Notes: generated by a model from the sequence alone, not told the origin. 64,000 bases of DNA from Cyclobacteriaceae bacterium (GCA_019638355.1 JAHBTY010000005.1:124001-188000), one strand, 5' to 3'; numbered from the stretch's first letter, positions 1 to 9,336 are shown. A program made the numbers and translations.

Positions 1-531
1 AATCTGTTGTGTTAAAGTAGGGTTTTGTCCCATAGCCACCCCAATGGTGCTCAAACCAAATTCAGCAATCAGCCCTTGGCTCATGCGTTCGCGACCATGA
101 TTTGCAATAGCATGTGCAACTTCATGCCCCATAACTACCGCAATACCTTCTTCATCTTTACAGATGGGAAGTATCGCGGTATAAAAAGCAACCTTACCAC
201 CGGGCATGCACCACGCATTTACAGTTTGATCATCTTTAATAAGATTAAACTCCCAGGCAAAACCCGCCAATTGATCGCTCATACCTTTCTCGGCCATGTA
301 TTGTTCTACGGCCTTCTGAATCTTTACACCTACCTTTTTAACAAGTTGAGTTTGTTGCTGGTCGGTAGATAGCGGTCCGGTTTTAATTACCTCAGCATAT
401 TGTTGCGCTGCCATTTGGTTTATCTCGGCACTTGAAACAAGGCTGAGTTGTTTACGCCCCGTTACCGGAACGGTAGCACAAGCATACAACAATGCAAACA
501 ACAACACGAGAGAAATAACTTTCTTAAACAT
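1..531 (-). CDS. M48-family zinc metallopeptidase lipoprotein (N-terminal 177 codons, cut by window edge)
   Basis: Partial gene running off the left edge; only the first 177 codons are visible. The start is fixed by an ATG at 529-531 opening a lipoprotein-type signal (hydrophobic stretch ending LLYACA). It is followed by 'TGRKQLSLVSSAEINQM', typical of secreted M48 (Oma1/BepA-like) peptidases. The zinc motif HEVAHAIANH is seen about 130 residues in, preceded by 'NAWCMPGGKVAFY', the usual strand before the active helix. The family degrades or quality-controls envelope proteins. The third zinc ligand (a downstream Glu) lies outside the window. A good promoter sits just upstream, divergent from the FAH-family gene. 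Family assignment is secure; the substrate is unknown. Confidence 0.85.
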   Translation of the reverse strand, partial: MFKKVISLVLLFALLYACATVPVTGRKQLSLVSSAEINQMAAQQYAEVIKTGPLSTDQQQTQLVKKVGVKIQKAVEQYMAEKGMSDQLAGFAWEFNLIKDDQTVNAWCMPGGKVAFYTAILPICKDEEGIAVVMGHEVAHAIANHGRERMSQGLIAEFGLSTIGVAMGQNPTLTQQI

Positions 532-547
532 AAAATCTGATTTGCCA

Positions 548-579
548 CAAATGTAAACGCCTTCGGTGTAATTATTCAA
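548..579 (-). promoter_or_regulatory. Bacteroidota-type promoter for the M48 peptidase gene
   Basis: On the minus strand TTG, 21 bases, then TACATTTG, matching the Bacteroidota TTG / TAnnTTTG housekeeping consensus. The -7 box ends 17 bases before the ATG at 531, giving a short leader. Confidence 0.6.
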
Positions 580-593
580 AAAACCGGTTAAAA

Positions 594-627
594 TTGAACG
601 ATTCCACTGCTAATGTTCCTAAATTTA
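594..627 (+). promoter_or_regulatory. Candidate promoter for the FAH-family gene
   Basis: TTG, 23 bases, then TAAATTTA, one base off TAnnTTTG, ending 25 bases before the ATG at 653. It overlaps the divergent promoter region of the M48 gene. Weaker match than its neighbour. Confidence 0.35.
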
Positions 628-652
628 CAGCTGACTTAACCGGCCTTCATAC

Positions 653-1267
653 ATGAGAATCTTCGCTATTGGCAGAAACTATGCAGAACATATTCAGGAA
701 CTAAACAACGAGCGTCCAACAGAGCCAGTGATTTTCACTAAACCCGATACATCCATTATCCGTAACAACGAACCATTTTACCTGCCTGATTTCTCGAAAG
801 ACATTCACCACGAGGTAGAGTTAGTGTTGCGCATCAGCAAGGAGGGCAAAAACATTGAAGAAAAGTTTGCCCACAAATATTATGATGCCATTGGTGTGGG
901 TATTGATTTTACTGCACGCGATATTCAGCAAAAGTTGAAAGAGAAAGGTTTACCGTGGGATATCGCCAAAGGTTTTAATGGCTCCGCCCCTATCTCCGAT
1001 AAATTTATTCCCGTGAGTGAATTTAAAAATCTGGCCAACATCAATTTTAAATTGGAAGTAGATGGAAAATTGAAGCAACAAGGCAATACCAGTTTGTTAC
1101 TTTTTCCGTTTGCTTACATAATCTCCTACCTATCGAAATTTTTTACATTACGCACAGGCGATTTGATTTTTACCGGTACACCCAAAGGGGTCGGGCCTGT
1201 TGCCATTGGAAATAAACTGAGTGCTTACATTGAAGATGAAAAACTTTTGGAATTCGAAGTTAAGTAA
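653..1267 (+). CDS. Fumarylacetoacetate hydrolase-family protein (FAHD1-like)
   Basis: 204 residues, the short FAH-fold form. It starts 'MRIFAIGRNYAEH' (family G-x-N-Y-x-x-H) and carries 'PVIFTKPDTS', the metal-ligand segments 'HHEVELVLRIS' and 'GVGIDFTARDIQ', and 'GDLIFTGTPKGVGP' near the C terminus. Members cleave C-C bonds in acylpyruvates or decarboxylate oxaloacetate using Mg2+. The Glu-x-Glu and Asp ligands (E56, E58 and D86 region) are present, so it should be active in the cytoplasm. The substrate cannot be read from sequence. The next gene overlaps its 3' end, suggesting co-transcription. A second, longer FAH-family gene lies at 28439. Confidence 0.85.
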   Translation: MRIFAIGRNYAEHIQELNNERPTEPVIFTKPDTSIIRNNEPFYLPDFSKDIHHEVELVLRISKEGKNIEEKFAHKYYDAIGVGIDFTARDIQQKLKEKGLPWDIAKGFNGSAPISDKFIPVSEFKNLANINFKLEVDGKLKQQGNTSLLLFPFAYIISYLSKFFTLRTGDLIFTGTPKGVGPVAIGNKLSAYIEDEKLLEFEVK

Positions 1268-3155
1268 CATTGTTGTTTTAATTACTTGTATCGGGCTTAC
1301 CAAAAGCGTTGCCCAATTTAGTGCTGATAAAACTTTGCCGCCAAGGGCAAGTAATTACCTGTTTCCCATCAAGCCGGGCAACACTGCTATTATTACCGGC
1401 ACCATGGGCGAATTACGAAATACCCACTTTCATGCAGGCTTGGATATTGATACACCCGGAATTGGTGTACCGGTGTTGGCAGCCGAATCGGGCTATATTG
1501 CGCGTGCAACTGCAACTACGGGTGGTTATGGAAACGTATTATATGTAACACATCCAGATGGCAACACTACGGTGTATGCACACCTCGAAGAATTTAAAGG
1601 CACTGTTGGCGATTACATCCGCAAAGAGCGATACAAGCGTAAAGTTTCGGAGATTGACCTTGAGTTTACACCTAACCAGTTTCCAGTAACCAAAGGCGAC
1701 TTGTTGGCATTATCGGGTAACACGGGTGGCTCAGGAGGTCCGCATCTGCACTTTGAAGTGCGCGATCAGAACAACGATGCCATCAATCCATTAATCTATG
1801 ATTTTGCCGAGGTAAAGGACAGCATGTCGCCACTGGTATTTAAGGTTGCTTTAAAAACCTTGGATGCCAACGCGCGCATCAACGATCAGTTTGGAAGGTT
1901 TGAGTTTTCTGTAGTGAAGAATGGTAATTCTTATTCGCTGCTGCACCCCGTGCTGGCAAGTGGTGCTATTGGTGTAGAAGTGTTGGCGCACGATAAAATG
2001 GAAAACAGCCGCTTCCGGTATGGCATAAATTACATCAACCTGCTGGTCGATAATCAACAAGTTTTTCAGCAAGTTATTGATAAGGTGAACTTTGGAAATA
2101 CACGCCAGATTCTGGCACTGATGGATTATAAAGCCTTGGAATTAAACGGCAACCGCTACAACAAATTATACGTGGATGATGGGAATCGGCTTGAGTATTA
2201 TGGGGGGGGTGCTAAGAAACAAGGCATACCCGTAACAAACGATAAGGCTGTTGAAATTCAATTGAAAGACTTTAATCAGAATGAAAGTAAAGTACGGTTT
2301 GATTTAAAGTACACACCGGTGGTTACAGAAACCCCGCTACTTGCAACAAGCAGCAAACCGTACGAAACAGAACTGTTTGAGAACATTTTAAAAGTGCAGG
2401 TTAAGCAATGTGCCGATTCGAAATCTGAACTGGCTGCATGGAGTTCCGGTAAACCCACCAGGATAGCAACAGCCTATTCAGGAAACAACCAATCCGTTTA
2501 CCTGGTTAATCTTAAAACCATATTGCCCGATTCGATTGTAAGTTGCCAGGGAACCATGCACTTTAACTTTAAAGATCGCATCCCCTCCGAAATTGAATAC
2601 AAATACTACAGCGATTTGGTGGACCTGGAGTTTCCGGCTCAATCGCTTTACGATACACTTTATCTGAACATCGCCTACGATACACTCAATCAACAGGAAT
2701 TTTTTTCGATTGGTGATCGTACCATCCCCTTGCATAAAAACATTATGGTAACCTTAAAGCCGAAAATGAGTTACTTCCAATCGCGCAACCTCGGGTTATA
2801 TCGTAAAGAAGGCCGAGGTTTTGTTTATGTTAGCAGTGAGTGGAAAAATAACCGACTTCGATTCAGCACCCGCGACTTTGGCCAGTTTACCTTGATGCGC
2901 GATACAATTCCGCCAACCATAACCAAGATCGCACTATCATCGGCCGCAGCCCGATTTAAAATACGCGATAACCTATCGGGTATTTCGTACTTTGAAGCAA
3001 ACATTAATGGCGAGTGGTTGTTAATGGTTTACGATTATAAAACTGGTATTCTTAAATCGGAAAAACCTGAGCCCGATAAAATGCTGAAGGGAGATTTCGA
3101 ATTGAAAGTAGTTGACCAGGCCGGAAACGAAGCATTGTTCAAACAAAAATTATAA
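1236..3155 (+). CDS. Secreted M23 (LytM-type) metallopeptidase with C-terminal beta-rich region
   Basis: 639 residues from the ATG at 1236. I chose this over the ATG five codons upstream because it opens a clean signal peptide (basic start, hydrophobic IVVLITCIGL, SVAQ). The N-terminal third is a complete LytM domain: 'HFHAGLDID' supplies His and Asp zinc ligands, 'YVTHPDG' and 'VYAHLEEF' follow, and 'GPHLHFEVRD' gives the HxH pair. Family members cut peptidoglycan cross-links. The remaining ~430 residues have no recognised domain but are beta-rich and end with 'LRDTIPPTI..IRDNLSGISYFEANING', like Ig or fibronectin modules. It overlaps the FAH gene by 32 bases. Expected in the periplasm or on the surface. 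Confidence 0.85.
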   Translation: MKNFWNSKLSNIVVLITCIGLTKSVAQFSADKTLPPRASNYLFPIKPGNTAIITGTMGELRNTHFHAGLDIDTPGIGVPVLAAESGYIARATATTGGYGNVLYVTHPDGNTTVYAHLEEFKGTVGDYIRKERYKRKVSEIDLEFTPNQFPVTKGDLLALSGNTGGSGGPHLHFEVRDQNNDAINPLIYDFAEVKDSMSPLVFKVALKTLDANARINDQFGRFEFSVVKNGNSYSLLHPVLASGAIGVEVLAHDKMENSRFRYGINYINLLVDNQQVFQQVIDKVNFGNTRQILALMDYKALELNGNRYNKLYVDDGNRLEYYGGGAKKQGIPVTNDKAVEIQLKDFNQNESKVRFDLKYTPVVTETPLLATSSKPYETELFENILKVQVKQCADSKSELAAWSSGKPTRIATAYSGNNQSVYLVNLKTILPDSIVSCQGTMHFNFKDRIPSEIEYKYYSDLVDLEFPAQSLYDTLYLNIAYDTLNQQEFFSIGDRTIPLHKNIMVTLKPKMSYFQSRNLGLYRKEGRGFVYVSSEWKNNRLRFSTRDFGQFTLMRDTIPPTITKIALSSAAARFKIRDNLSGISYFEANINGEWLLMVYDYKTGILKSEKPEPDKMLKGDFELKVVDQAGNEALFKQKL

Positions 3156-3164
3156 ATCAAAGTC

Positions 3165-3211
3165 AGGCGTCAGACGGGTCTACAGCCAAGCAAGCAGCCG
3201 TCAAGACGCCT
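3165..3211 (+). other. Two-step intergenic stem-loop
   Basis: AGGCGTC (3165-3171) pairs with GACGCCT (3205-3211), and inside it GACGG (3173-3177) pairs with CCGTC (3198-3202). There is no T-run after it, so it is not a textbook terminator. It sits between the M23 gene and bcp and could be a processing or stability element. Confidence 0.35.
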
Positions 3212-3232
3212 AAAATTCAAACAACCTAAAGT

Positions 3233-3775
3233 ATGGCACTAACCGTTGGCAGCACAGCACCCGATTTTAAAACAACCGATCAGGATGGAAATGCAGTAAA
3301 GCTTTCAGACTTCAAAGGAAAAAAAGTAGTTCTTTACTTTTATCCGAAAGATCAAACACCTGGGTGTACAGCCCAAGCCTGCAGCTTACGCGATAACTAC
3401 AAGGCTTTACAAAAAGCTGGTTACGAAGTGCTGGGCATAAGTTCGGACGATGAAAAATCGCATCGCAAGTTTATAGAAAAAGAAAAACTCCCTTTCCGGC
3501 TTTTAGCCGATACCGATAAATCGGTTCACCATTTATTCGGTACTTGGGTTGAAAAGAGTATGTACGGCCGTAAATACATGGGCACGGCACGGGTTACTTT
3601 TATAATCGATGAAAAGGGCTATATCGCAGAAGTAATCGAGAAGGTGGATACTCAAAACCATGCCGACCAGATTTTGGGTACACCTGCCAAATCAGCCAGG
3701 CCAAAGCCAATAAAAAAGGCAGCTAAAAAAGTATTGCGAAAGTCCGTTAAGAAAGCTGCCAAAAAGAAGAAGTGA
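3233..3775 (+). CDS. bcp: Thioredoxin-dependent peroxiredoxin (BCP family) with lysine-rich tail
   Basis: 180 residues. Residues 1-150 are a full BCP/PrxQ peroxiredoxin: 'APDFKTTDQDG', 'FYPKDQTPGCTAQAC' with the peroxidatic Cys45 and resolving Cys50 five residues apart, and 'ISSDDEKSHRKFIEK'. It reduces H2O2 and organic hydroperoxides using thioredoxin. The usual family length is about 150. Here there is a ~28-residue tail of Lys/Ala/Arg repeats ('KKAAKK', 'KKAAKKKK') after 'ILGTPAKSARPKP', resembling histone-H1-like tails. The tail is in frame with a single clean stop, so it is not an obvious frameshift. It may bind nucleic acid or the membrane (inference). Confidence 0.92.
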   Translation: MALTVGSTAPDFKTTDQDGNAVKLSDFKGKKVVLYFYPKDQTPGCTAQACSLRDNYKALQKAGYEVLGISSDDEKSHRKFIEKEKLPFRLLADTDKSVHHLFGTWVEKSMYGRKYMGTARVTFIIDEKGYIAEVIEKVDTQNHADQILGTPAKSARPKPIKKAAKKVLRKSVKKAAKKKK

Positions 3776-3848
3776 TTTTTAAATATTGAATTGAGATAAG
3801 GTTTCATAATCCTGACATCTGGTTTATCTTCGGGCAAAATTTTAATTC

Positions 3849-4697
3849 ATGGCCCAACCCGATTTTACCCAGCTTAAGAAAACAGCCAGTCAGATAAGAA
3901 GAGACATTGTGCGTATGGTGCATGCCTGCCAGAGCGGCCACCCCGGTGGTTCGTTGGGCTGTACCGAGTACTTTGTAGCACTGTATTTTCATATCATGAA
4001 GCATAACCCTGCCTTTAACATGGATGGCAAGGGTGAAGATTTAAGCTTTTTGTCCAACGGCCATATTTCACCGGTACTCTATTCGGCATTAGCCCGCGCA
4101 GGTTACTTCGATGCTAAAGAATTAGCCACATTCCGGAAACTTGATTCAAGGTTGCAAGGCCACCCGGCCACACACGAACACCTGCCTGGTGTTAGGATTG
4201 CTTCAGGCTCATTGGGCCAGGGTTTATCGGTAGCTATTGGAGCAGCACAAGCCAAAAAATTAAATGGCGATGATCGTTTTGTATATGTATTGATGGGCGA
4301 TGGTGAACAACAGGAAGGCCAGATATGGGAAGCCGCCATGTATGCGCCCCACAACAAAGTAGATAACCTGATCGCTACGATTGATTACAACGGCCAGCAG
4401 ATTGACGGCCCGGTTGATAAAATTCTTTCATTGTTAGATCTGAAAGCCAAGTGGGAAGCCTTTGGTTGGATTGTGCAGGAGTTTGAAGGTAATAAAATTG
4501 AAGCGGTAATTACCGGACTTGAAAAAGCAAAAGCCCTTGCCGGTAAAGGTAAGCCCGTTTTGAACCTGATGAAAACTGAAATGGGTTTTGGCGTTGATTA
4601 CATGATGGGTTCGCACAAATGGCATGGCGTTGCACCCAACGATGATGAGTTGGCAAAAGCACTAGCACAGTTGCCTGAGACATTGGGGGATTATTGA
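3849..4697 (+). CDS. Transketolase, N-terminal (thiamine-diphosphate binding) subunit
   Basis: 282 residues, corresponding to the first half of classical transketolase. Visible: 'HACQSGHPGGSLGCTEY', 'SNGHISPVLYSALA', 'GSLGQGLSVAIGAA', and the ThDP/Mg motif 'GDGEQQEGQIWEAAM' with 'IDYNGQQIDG'. It interconverts sugar phosphates in the pentose phosphate pathway, but only together with the C-terminal half. That half is encoded at 9834, more than 5 kb downstream, and a strong terminator follows this gene. Separate halves are common in several phyla; the wide separation is the unusual part. Confidence 0.9.
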   Translation: MAQPDFTQLKKTASQIRRDIVRMVHACQSGHPGGSLGCTEYFVALYFHIMKHNPAFNMDGKGEDLSFLSNGHISPVLYSALARAGYFDAKELATFRKLDSRLQGHPATHEHLPGVRIASGSLGQGLSVAIGAAQAKKLNGDDRFVYVLMGDGEQQEGQIWEAAMYAPHNKVDNLIATIDYNGQQIDGPVDKILSLLDLKAKWEAFGWIVQEFEGNKIEAVITGLEKAKALAGKGKPVLNLMKTEMGFGVDYMMGSHKWHGVAPNDDELAKALAQLPETLGDY

Positions 4698-4728
4698 TTA
4701 CCCAGCATATAAGATTGAATTTCTTAAG

Positions 4729-4758
4729 AATGGTTTGCGTTTGAGCAAGCCATTTTTA
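4729..4758 (+). terminator. Rho-independent terminator after the transketolase N-subunit gene
   Basis: AATGGTTTGC (4729-4738) pairs with GCAAGCCATT (4745-4754) with one G-U pair and a 6-base loop, followed by a T-run. It separates this gene from the amidohydrolase genes. Confidence 0.75.
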
Positions 4759-4945
4759 TTTCAAGATCAAACTAAAACTCTCCCGCAATAAGCTCAAAAA
4801 CCAAAAGCCCGCAACTACGAAATAATTTTTAATGAAGTTGAGCCAAGCGGGTCAAACTTTCATTTAACCGCACATCCCAATCCTGTTTTGGGTAGCCGGC
4901 CTTTCCCCTACTTTTCCTTATTATTCCAAACCGAACAACTAACCT

Positions 4946-7900
4946 ATGAAGAAACTACTACTATTCATTTTTGCCGCCCTGGTTTATGGGGTTCACGCCC
5001 AGGAAACCTTTCCGCGCAACGATGTGAAAGACAACCGGGCTGGGCTGTTTGCCTTTACCAATGCAACCATTGTGGTGGATGCCCAAACCACTTTGCAAAA
5101 CGCAACCCTGCTCATTAAAGGCAACCGCATTGAACAAGTGGGCGCTAACCTTACCGTGCCAAAGGGTTATACAACGGTTGACTTAAAAGGAAAATACATT
5201 TATCCAGGCCTGGTAGATGCTTTTACCAGCTATGGCTTGAGCGAACCCGAACGGGCACGCGGTGGTGGTTTTGGAGGAGTAGAACAAATGACATCCAAAA
5301 CCAAAGGCGCCTACAATGCCAATCAGGCCATTCGCTCGCATTACAATGCGGCTGATGAATTTTCAATCGATACGAAAGTAGCCGATGAACTTCGTAAGCA
5401 AGGTTTTGGTGCAGTACTTACTTCCAAACCCGATGGGCTGGCGCGTGGTACATCTGCATTTGTTTCGCTAACTGAAAAGAATGATAATACAGCTTTAATC
5501 CGCCAAAAAGTAGCTGCACATTATTCCCTGGAAAAAGGATCATCTACTCAAAACTATCCCTCATCGCTAATGGGCTTTATTGCAGTGCTGCGTCAAACTT
5601 ATCTGGATGCCGAATGGTTTGGAAGTCAAAACCCAAGGCCTTTTGCGGATAACTCATTGGAGGGTTGGATTCAAACTCAAAAGTTACCACAGGTATTCGC
5701 AACAACTAGTTGGATGAATTCGCTCCGTGCCGATAAAATTGGCGATGAGTTTGGCGTACAATACATCATTCGGGGTGCCGGTGATGAATACAAAAGAATT
5801 AACGAAATAAAAGCTACCAAAGCTACCTTCATTGTTCCGGTAAACTATCCCGATGCATACGATGTGGAAGATCCCTTCGATGCCGAACGAATTAGCTTAG
5901 CCGACATGAAACATTGGGAACTTGCCCCCACCAACCTGGCGGTGCTGGAAAAAAATGGAGTGCCGTTCGCCATTACAACCAATGGCTTAAAAAAAACTTC
6001 TGATTTTTTATCAAACGTACGCAAGGCTATTGAAAATGGCTTAACCGAAACTGCGGCTCTGAAAGCCCTTACTACAACACCCGCCCAACTGCTAAAAGTT
6101 GACGACCAGGTGGGTAGTGTAAAAAAAGGTTTACTGGCCAACTTCATCATTACTTCCGGTAAGTTGTTTGATGAGAAAACCATCATTCATCAGAATTGGA
6201 TTCAAGGCCAGCTTTACGCGATTAAGCCCTTGGAAACGCGCGACTTCAGTGGCAACTACAACCTGAGCCTGAATAACCAGAGCTATACATTGGAGGTAAC
6301 AGGCGAACCCGGAAGCCATAAAGCTAAAGTAAAGGTGAATGACACAACTTCATTTGATGCTACCACAACTTTCGGTAAAGACCTGATAACCATTAGCTTT
6401 AAACCTACCAAGCAAAGTACTGGAAACGTACGCCTTTCCGGTTGGAGCGAACCTACCGGCTGGAAAGGTAAAGGCCAGTTGGCAGATGGCGCCTGGATTA
6501 CCTGGACCGCAACCCGTACAGGCGATGCACCCAAAGCGGCAGCTAAAAACGCTTCAGCCGATAAAAAAGAAGAGTTGGGGAAAGTGATCTATCCGTTTGC
6601 TGCACATGGCTACCCGGCATTACCCGTTACTGAAACTATTTTGATTAAAAACGCCACCGTTTGGACCAATGAAGCCGATGGTGTTTTACCAGGTACCGAT
6701 GTACTGTTAAAAGAAGGAAAGATCGTTCGGATCGGTAAGAACCTGAGCGAACCCGGTGCGCGCGTAATAGATGCTACCGGTAAGCATTTAACTCCTGGTA
6801 TTATTGATGAGCATTCGCACATTGGTGCTGCCAGTATTAACGATGTAGCCTCTAACTCGGGCATGGTACGCATTGGCGATAATCTTGATCCTGAAAATAT
6901 TAACATCTACCGTGCACTGGCCGGAGGTGTTGTAGCTGTGCAGGTGTTGCACGGTTCGGCCAACCCGATTGGCGGACAATCTGCGTTGATCAAATTACGC
7001 TGGGGCGAATCACCCGAGAATTTGAAAATTCAAGGTGCTGATGGCTTTATTAAATTTGCCTTGGGCGAAAACGTAAAACGCACCAGTAACGCCAGCTCAA
7101 TTCGTTATCCGCAAACACGCATGGGCGTAGAACAAGTATTTGTAGATGCCTTTACAAGTGCCCGTGAATATGAAAAAAGATGGAATGCCTACAATGCAAT
7201 CCCTTTAAAAGAAAAGGCAGCCGCAATAAAACCCCGCAGGGATTTGGCTGATGAAGCCATGCTGGAAATATTAAATAAGAAACGATTCATCTCCTGCCAC
7301 TCGTACGTTCAATCCGAAATTAACATGTTAATGGAAGTAGCAGAACGTTTCAACTTCCGTGTAAATACATTCACACACATACTGGAAGGCTACAAAGTAG
7401 CCGATAAAATGCGCGAGCACGGTGTAGCCGCTTCAACGTTTGCCGATTGGTGGAATTACAAATGGGAAGTGCGGTATGCTATACCATACAATGCAGCTAT
7501 TATGCACCGCGAAGGTGTGGTAACGGCCATTAATTCCGATGATGCCGAAATGGGCCGCAGGCTAAACCAGGAAGCTGCCAAATCGGTAAAGTATGCCAAC
7601 ATCTCTGAAGAAGATGCTTTGAAAATGGTAACACTTAACCCTGCCAAAATGCTGCACTTAGACAACCAAATGGGAAGTTTGAAAATTGGTAAATCGGCCG
7701 ATGTAGTGTTGTGGACTGATCATCCGCTTTCTGTTTATGCCCGCGCTGAAAAAACAATTATTGATGGTAAAGTGTATTACGACATCGAGAAAGATGCAGA
7801 GAATAACAAAGTGTTGCATGCAGATCGCGCCCGACTGATTCAGAAGCTGAAGAATGCCAAGAAATCGGGAATGCCCACACAGCGCCCGGACTCCCGCAGT

Positions 7901-7963
7901 CAGGCTGAGTTCCATTGCGATGATGTATTAGGTGAAGAATCGTTGGAACACTTTGAACATTAA
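4946..7963 (+). CDS. Secreted double amidohydrolase-family protein (N-terminal copy lacks metal ligands)
   Basis: 1005 residues with a signal peptide (MKKLLLFIFAALVYGVHAQ). It holds two amidohydrolase-like units joined by an Ala/Lys-rich linker near residue 530. The C-terminal unit (about 550-960) has 'TPGIIDEHSHIG' with H623 and H625, later H785 and H811, and D865 in 'INSDDAE', a full metal site. The N-terminal unit (about 35-430) keeps the fold signatures ('IYPGLVDAFTSYG', 'KKGLLANFII') but has no HxH, so it is probably non-catalytic. Related secreted enzymes are annotated as imidazolonepropionase-like or dipeptidase-like; the substrate is unknown. It is 18 bases upstream of another degenerate amidohydrolase gene, implying a complex or operon. 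Confidence 0.85.
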   Translation: MKKLLLFIFAALVYGVHAQETFPRNDVKDNRAGLFAFTNATIVVDAQTTLQNATLLIKGNRIEQVGANLTVPKGYTTVDLKGKYIYPGLVDAFTSYGLSEPERARGGGFGGVEQMTSKTKGAYNANQAIRSHYNAADEFSIDTKVADELRKQGFGAVLTSKPDGLARGTSAFVSLTEKNDNTALIRQKVAAHYSLEKGSSTQNYPSSLMGFIAVLRQTYLDAEWFGSQNPRPFADNSLEGWIQTQKLPQVFATTSWMNSLRADKIGDEFGVQYIIRGAGDEYKRINEIKATKATFIVPVNYPDAYDVEDPFDAERISLADMKHWELAPTNLAVLEKNGVPFAITTNGLKKTSDFLSNVRKAIENGLTETAALKALTTTPAQLLKVDDQVGSVKKGLLANFIITSGKLFDEKTIIHQNWIQGQLYAIKPLETRDFSGNYNLSLNNQSYTLEVTGEPGSHKAKVKVNDTTSFDATTTFGKDLITISFKPTKQSTGNVRLSGWSEPTGWKGKGQLADGAWITWTATRTGDAPKAAAKNASADKKEELGKVIYPFAAHGYPALPVTETILIKNATVWTNEADGVLPGTDVLLKEGKIVRIGKNLSEPGARVIDATGKHLTPGIIDEHSHIGAASINDVASNSGMVRIGDNLDPENINIYRALAGGVVAVQVLHGSANPIGGQSALIKLRWGESPENLKIQGADGFIKFALGENVKRTSNASSIRYPQTRMGVEQVFVDAFTSAREYEKRWNAYNAIPLKEKAAAIKPRRDLADEAMLEILNKKRFISCHSYVQSEINMLMEVAERFNFRVNTFTHILEGYKVADKMREHGVAASTFADWWNYKWEVRYAIPYNAAIMHREGVVTAINSDDAEMGRRLNQEAAKSVKYANISEEDALKMVTLNPAKMLHLDNQMGSLKIGKSADVVLWTDHPLSVYARAEKTIIDGKVYYDIEKDAENNKVLHADRARLIQKLKNAKKSGMPTQRPDSRSQAEFHCDDVLGEESLEHFEH

Positions 7964-7981
7964 TCTTAACAACCTATCGAA

Positions 7982-9280
7982 ATGAAAAAATTAGTTTATA
8001 TACTCTTGATTGTTTGGGGCACGGCTGCCTCTGCACAACCTCCCATCCCTGCCAAACCACAGGCTAAGCCAATTGCCTTAATGGGTGGTGTTGCCCATTT
8101 GGGCAATGGTCAGGTAATACAAAACTCCATTATCGCATTTGAAAATGGTAAACTCACCATAGTAGCCGATGCTACTACTGTAAAGGTTGACCTTTCCAAA
8201 CACGAAGTGATTAATATTACCGGTAAGCATGTTTATCCCGGATTTATTTTGCCCAATTCACAAATAGGATTGCAGGAAGTAAGTTCAATCCGGGCCATGA
8301 ACGATTATAACGAACGCGGTGAGTTGAACCCCAATGTACGAGCCCTGATCTCCTACAACACCGATAGCGAATACATTCCTACCTATCGGTTTAACGGTGT
8401 GTTGCTGGCTGAGACTACACCTACCGGTGGTTTGATTTCAGGCTCATCGTCATTAATGGAAATGGAAGGCTGGAATTGGGAAGATGCAGCCCTCACGGCC
8501 GATATTGGTATTCACCTGAACTGGCCTGCCATCAGCAGACGTCAGTTTGATTTTAACACTTTCACTTTTGCAGAATCACCGAACAAAGAATACGATAAAG
8601 AAGTGGGCGAACTGGAATTGTTCTTTACTGAAGCGGCTGCATACGGCAAGCAAACTTCAAAAGAATCGAACCTCAAGTTAGAAGCTGTTCAAGGTTTATT
8701 CGATGGTAGTAAAGTGCTGTTTATTCATGCCAATACTTCAAAAGAAATAGTTGAATCGGTTCGTTTTGCGCAACGCAGCGGCATTCAGAAGATAACCATG
8801 ATTGCCGGTGCAAATGCACTTTGGGTGAGCGATTTCCTGAAAGAAAATAAAATTCCCGTTATCCTGCCGGCCACACACAACCTGCCCGATCGTAATGATG
8901 ACGATGTGGACCTTCCTTTTAAGCTTCCACATTTGTTAACACAAGCTGGTGTAACCGTTTCATTATCAAACGATGGCGCTTTACACGGTGGCCGCAACCT
9001 CGGCTTTTATGCCGGTACTGCAGTAGCCTATGGCATGAGTAAGGAAGATGCCCTTAAAACACTTACTTCCAATACAGCTAAAGCATTGGGAGTTGATAAA
9101 CGAGTTGGAACTTTAGAAGTTGGCAAAGATGCCACCTTGTTTGTATCGAAAGGCGATGCTTTGGATTACAGAACCAACGTATTAAGTCACGCTTTCATTT
9201 CTGGTAAACTGGTTGCCTTGCCTGGAATTCAAGAAGAACTGTATGACAGGTTCTCCAATAAATACGGACACAAGCATTAA
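7982..9280 (+). CDS. Secreted amidohydrolase-like protein without visible metal-binding HxH
   Basis: 432 residues with a signal peptide (KLVYILLIVWGTAASAQ). The family shape is clear: 'KHVYPGFILPNSQIG' where active enzymes have PGxIDxHxH, 'AGVTVSLSNDGA', 'NTAKALGVDKRVGTLEVGKDATLFV'. The first two histidines are replaced (N and Q positions), so catalysis by the usual binuclear site looks impossible. It most resembles the N-terminal half of the preceding protein, so it may be a structural partner. It is only 18 bases downstream, so co-transcription is very likely, and a terminator follows. Confidence 0.8.
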   Translation: MKKLVYILLIVWGTAASAQPPIPAKPQAKPIALMGGVAHLGNGQVIQNSIIAFENGKLTIVADATTVKVDLSKHEVINITGKHVYPGFILPNSQIGLQEVSSIRAMNDYNERGELNPNVRALISYNTDSEYIPTYRFNGVLLAETTPTGGLISGSSSLMEMEGWNWEDAALTADIGIHLNWPAISRRQFDFNTFTFAESPNKEYDKEVGELELFFTEAAAYGKQTSKESNLKLEAVQGLFDGSKVLFIHANTSKEIVESVRFAQRSGIQKITMIAGANALWVSDFLKENKIPVILPATHNLPDRNDDDVDLPFKLPHLLTQAGVTVSLSNDGALHGGRNLGFYAGTAVAYGMSKEDALKTLTSNTAKALGVDKRVGTLEVGKDATLFVSKGDALDYRTNVLSHAFISGKLVALPGIQEELYDRFSNKYGHKH

Positions 9281-9302
9281 GCTTGAATCCTAACTCAAAA
9301 TC

Positions 9303-9336
9303 AAACGGGTTGTCTGGATTGGCAACCCGTTTTTTA
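9303..9336 (+). terminator. Rho-independent terminator after the amidohydrolase pair
   Basis: ACGGGTTG (9305-9312) pairs with CAACCCGT (9323-9330) around a 10-base loop and is followed by TTTTT. It closes the two-gene amidohydrolase unit. Confidence 0.85.

Noticed and set aside
25-372. 115-codon open frame on the plus strand
   Set aside because: It is antisense to the M48 peptidase gene, whose HExxH motif and signal peptide are clear on the minus strand.
2276-2735. Two minus-strand open frames inside the M23 gene
   Set aside because: No start context, no family-like sequence, and fully overlapped by a well-supported gene.
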